DNA of 8,423 nucleotides from Chthonomonadaceae bacterium (lineage in GTDB: Bacteria; Armatimonadota; Chthonomonadetes; Chthonomonadales; Chthonomonadaceae): contig JANXLO010000402.1 of NCBI GenBank assembly GCA_025355115.1, positions 1-8,423 on the forward strand, read 5' to 3'. Numbering within the stretch: the first letter of the stretch is position 1; each line of letters begins with the position of its first letter. Made by a program: the position numbers and the translations under genes. The notes under the pieces are model-generated. The model did not search any database, was not told the DNA's origin, and saw only the letters and a list, made by a program, of their open reading frames with translations. Below are positions 6,274 to 8,423 of the stretch, one piece after another.

Positions 6274-6305
6274 TTGCCAGGGGGTGAGTGCAGTCGGTGT
6301 ATAAT
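6274..6305 (+). promoter_or_regulatory. Candidate promoter of the DUF2237 gene
   Basis: A perfect TATAAT lies at 6300-6305. The best -35-like element, TTGCCA (6274-6279), is 20 nt away, which is too long for a strong promoter, so activity may depend on an activator. Transcription would start near 6312, upstream of both candidate start codons (6338, 6371). Confidence 0.45.
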
Positions 6306-6370
6306 AGAGGGCAGAGCGCGAGTTTACGCGATTTGAAATGGCGGTTGTGGCGAGGGAGGGAACAGTTCAG

Positions 6371-6766
6371 ATGTCTATGAATGTGTTGGGAGGGGCGCTG
6401 GAGGTCTGCGGGATGGATCCGCTCACCGGCTTTTATAGAAATGGGTGCTGCGACACGGGGCCGGACGATCATGGCCTGCATCTCGTCTGCACTCAGGTGA
6501 CGGAGGCGTTCCTGAAGTTCTCCAAGGCACGTGGCAACGATCTGTCCACGTCCATACCCGCCTACGGCTTCGTAGGGCTCAAACCAGGCGACCGCTGGTG
6601 CCTGTGCGTGGAACGGTGGAGGGAGGCTTTGGACGAGGGCATGGCCCCGCAAGTGGTGCTCGCCGCGACGCACGTATCAGCCCTGGAGTTCGTAGCGCTC
6701 GACGACCTCAAACTCCATGCGGTGGACGCAGGCGAGAGGCGCGAGCCGAACAGCTCCCCGGAGTAA
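6371..6766 (+). CDS. DUF2237 family protein
   Basis: This 131-aa small cytoplasmic protein has the full DUF2237 pattern: NVLGGALEVCGMDPLTGFYRNGCC (4-27), HLVCTQVTEAFL (37-48), GNDLSTSIPAYGF (55-67), LKPGDRWCLCVERWREAL (70-87) and APQVVLAATHVSALEFV (92-108). Conserved cysteines at 13, 26, 40, 77 and 79 suggest metal or redox chemistry, but the family's function is not established. The usual ATHE motif is ATHV here. ATG 6371 is preferred because GGAGG lies 11 nt upstream and the family normally begins shortly before NVLGG; ATG 6338 would add 11 residues without a clear Shine-Dalgarno. It appears to have its own promoter and is followed by an intrinsic terminator. Confidence 0.88.
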   Translation: MSMNVLGGALEVCGMDPLTGFYRNGCCDTGPDDHGLHLVCTQVTEAFLKFSKARGNDLSTSIPAYGFVGLKPGDRWCLCVERWREALDEGMAPQVVLAATHVSALEFVALDDLKLHAVDAGERREPNSSPE

Positions 6767-6856
6767 GTATCGGGGCGAAAGCACAGTTCGACGCCGACTT
6801 GACGGCAGTCTCACCTGCTCTCGGCGGTTTTGTCCGGAAGCCAAAGACACAAGATG

Positions 6857-6887
6857 GGGGACGGGAGAATTTCTCCCGTCCCCTTTT
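6857..6887 (+). terminator. Intrinsic terminator
   Basis: A perfect inverted repeat, GGGGACGGGAG-AATTT-CTCCCGTCCCC (extendable by two A-T pairs into the loop), is followed by TTTT on the plus strand. It lies 90 nt after the DUF2237 stop and ends the plus-strand block. The minus-strand flank lacks a U-tract, so it should work mainly for plus-strand transcripts, although the hairpin may also slow transcription arriving from the L25 gene. Confidence 0.85.
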
Positions 6888-6933
6888 GCCTGGTTCCTAG
6901 CTCATTCCTATTCGGAAAAAGCGGATTTCTAGC

Positions 6934-7542
6934 TTAGGCTGCGACTTCTGCCGCAGGAGTCTCAGCAACCTCGTCCATTACGGTCGGCGCGCTCAGTGTG
7001 GCGATGACAGTGTCTTCCGGGGTCAGGATCTCATAGCCATCTTGCTTCGGAAGGTCGGAGACGCGCAACGAGCTGTTGAGCTCCATATGCGAAACATCCA
7101 CGTTGATATGGTCGACCAGATGCTGCACATCGCTGCGGATTTCCAGTTGCGACAGCACTTGTGATAGGACGCCCTCCCCTGTGCGGACGCTGTCAGGCTG
7201 CCCTTTGAAAGTAAGCGAGATGTGCGTCTTGACGGTGTCGCCCTTCTCCATATCCTGGAAGGTAACGTGGAGCAGGCGCTTCGAAATCGGGTTGCGCTGA
7301 ATGTCGTGAACGATGACGGTATGCTTGATTTTGTCCGGCTCGATGGTCATCTCGGCCACTGCCGATCCGCCGTACGACAGGATAAAAGCGTTGAGAGCCT
7401 TCTCGTCCTCCTGCAGATGCAGGGTGGCATGCTTCTTGTGCTGAATGGAGACAGGAACGATTCCGCTCAGCCGCAGCCGCTTGACTTCGCCTTTGGAGGT
7501 GGCCGTAAGGGGGTGTGCGGTAAGCTGGGGTGTTTTACTCAT
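6934..7542 (-). CDS. rplY: Ribosomal protein L25/TL5, CTC form, divergent
   Basis: This 202-aa protein of the bL25 CTC family normally binds 5S rRNA in the large subunit. The two-domain layout is clear: an N-terminal beta-barrel (about 1-95) with KRLRLSGIVP (21-30) matching the RLRxxGxVP motif, and a C-terminal TL5/CTC domain (about 96-190) with HDIQRNPISKRLLHVTFQDM, TFKGQPDSVRTGEGVLSQVL and INVDVSHMELNSSLRVSDL. The segment that usually reads VPAVVYGxx is VPVSIQHKK, and much of the rRNA-binding barrel is divergent. The A/E/T-rich tail is typical. It is not next to pth or prs, its common partners, so it could be a second, specialised L25. ATG 7542 has only a weak purine-rich Shine-Dalgarno (GAAAGAG). 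Confidence 0.85.
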   Translation of the reverse strand: MSKTPQLTAHPLTATSKGEVKRLRLSGIVPVSIQHKKHATLHLQEDEKALNAFILSYGGSAVAEMTIEPDKIKHTVIVHDIQRNPISKRLLHVTFQDMEKGDTVKTHISLTFKGQPDSVRTGEGVLSQVLSQLEIRSDVQHLVDHINVDVSHMELNSSLRVSDLPKQDGYEILTPEDTVIATLSAPTVMDEVAETPAAEVAA

Positions 7543-7682
7543 GGGCTGTCACTCTTTCTCGCGTAGGTAAGACAGAGTGCGGGCATCCGTGCCGGTCTAT
7601 TTCCCTCGCTGTATCGGTCGATTGCACATAATGATACGAATTACAGACTGAGGAGGTTCCGCTCTCCCAAAAATTGTTTTTG

Positions 7683-7709
7683 ACTATGAAATCAATTGCA
7701 GCCTGTCAA
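7683..7709 (-). promoter_or_regulatory. Candidate promoter of the L25 gene
   Basis: On the minus strand a perfect TTGACA (7709-7704) is followed after 15 nt by CATAGT (7688-7683, four of six consensus positions). The spacing is short, so this is tentative. It would give an untranslated leader of about 130 nt before ATG 7542, long enough for autoregulatory structure. Adjacent AT-rich palindrome CAAAAA-TTG-TTTTTG lies at 7668-7682. Confidence 0.35.
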
Positions 7710-7755
7710 CTCCTTGCGGAGTGGATTGAGGAGCTTCATGGTCTGGCTGTGCATT

Positions 7756-8423
7756 TCATTGCCAATCACAGAGGGCCTCGATGTGGGCGGCGGAGCCGTC
7801 GCGAAGCCAGCCATCGAGTTGCGCCTGCTCCTTCAGCTGCTGGCCGCGCAGACGAGGGACGACAACGAAGCGGGTATTCAACTCAGGCAGTGCCGTCATA
7901 TCGCCCCAGAGCTTCTCGAACTGCGCGACGGGGAAAGTGTCCTCCTGGCCATGCCCCCATCGCTTTTTCACTTCCTTGAGGGTTACGTACGTGGGCATTC
8001 GAGCGGCGAGATGACGTATAGCCGCGTTGACCCTCTCCTCGTCGTGCAGGTCGGCGCGGGAGAGCCCGAGGACATTGAGGAGGGCATCGATGCTCAGCCA
8101 GGTCGTCAGGGAGTTGTAGTAGGAGAGTACGAACTCGCTCTCCTCACGAGGCATCGCCAGGCCCTCCACGAGCCGTAGCCGCCCCTCCACGCGCGCAAGC
8201 CCGCCTCCCCGGTCGTCGAGGCGGCGAGGCGTGACCTCTACCGTCAGCCCCGCGCCTGAGGAGATATGCAGTCCGAGAAGCGCAGGGTCGGCATCCGCGC
8301 CCAGCGTGTCTATGTTATGGATCATCAGGTGCTTGAGGTTCGGTCGCTCCGCCAGCAGCCGTGCTAGAGTCCCGTTTTTCAGCAGGTTCGGAACCTCGTA
8401 CCAGTGGCCGACCGGGTGCAGGC
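7756..8423 (-). CDS. UDPGP-family nucleotidyltransferase, UTP-glucose-1-phosphate uridylyltransferase-like (C-terminal part)
   Basis: The reading frame is open from the window edge to TGA at 7758-7756, giving 221 residues, so the N-terminal catalytic half with the UTP-binding loop is outside. The visible part follows the UDPGP (PF01704) pattern: [10 protein letters not shown] (1-10, where the family usually has PPGHGD), [28 protein letters not shown] (family: NxDNLGA), [21 protein letters not shown] (about 60-80, family: EVxxKxxxDxxGGxL) and a [15 protein letters not shown] strand-helix (family: FNTNNxW). Such enzymes make UDP-sugars for polysaccharide and glycolipid synthesis. The changed GHGD and NTNN motifs leave sugar or nucleotide specificity open. 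It reads towards the L25 gene, 213 nt upstream of it; no terminator is visible in the gap. Confidence 0.7.
   Translation of the reverse strand, partial: LHPVGHWYEVPNLLKNGTLARLLAERPNLKHLMIHNIDTLGADADPALLGLHISSGAGLTVEVTPRRLDDRGGGLARVEGRLRLVEGLAMPREESEFVLSYYNSLTTWLSIDALLNVLGLSRADLHDEERVNAAIRHLAARMPTYVTLKEVKKRWGHGQEDTFPVAQFEKLWGDMTALPELNTRFVVVPRLRGQQLKEQAQLDGWLRDGSAAHIEALCDWQ

Noticed and set aside
7709..7722. ACTCC-TTGC-GGAGT hairpin downstream of the UDPGP-family gene as its terminator
   Set aside because: The stem is short, no U-tract follows, and it overlaps the candidate -35 box of the L25 gene.

Overview
This high-GC window looks like bacterial chromosome. The gene styles are compatible with Acidobacteriota (Terriglobia): a secreted GH39-like enzyme, a BT1/FBT-like MFS transporter, a CTC-form L25 and several small conserved proteins. 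That placement is an inference from overall feel, not from a marker gene. No tRNA, rRNA, CRISPR array or recognisable transposase is visible.

Left block (1-2661). The 3' end of an unidentified gene is followed after 13 nt by an MFS transporter (89-1408, +). Next comes a decayed, frameshifted copy of the first ~50 codons of rarA (1460-1614, +), then a convergent DJ-1/PfpI protein of the isocyanide hydratase type (1670-2404, -). A 257-nt divergent intergenic region holds a near-consensus promoter for rarA.

Middle block (2662-6766, +). rarA (AAA+ ATPase, replication-fork maintenance) is followed 2 nt after its stop by a secreted GH39-like glycoside hydrolase with its own Shine-Dalgarno inside the rarA tail. 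Then come a 125-aa conserved hypothetical protein and a DUF2237 protein that seems to have its own TATAAT promoter. A strong intrinsic terminator at 6857-6887 closes this block.

Right block (6934-8423, -). An L25/CTC ribosomal protein with a divergent N-terminal domain lies downstream of a UDPGP-family nucleotidyltransferase (probably UTP-glucose-1-phosphate uridylyltransferase-like) whose 5' end is outside the window.

The most unusual signal is that the 5' end of rarA occurs three times within 2.6 kb. One is the real gene. One is a ~155-bp frameshifted relic that stops before the Walker A codons. One is the first 14 codons fused in frame to the MFS transporter, with a 24-bp exact DNA match. 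The two inserted genes (MFS, isocyanide hydratase-like) sit exactly between these copies. This suggests that the start of rarA has repeatedly served as an insertion or duplication point, each event leaving a rarA head behind.
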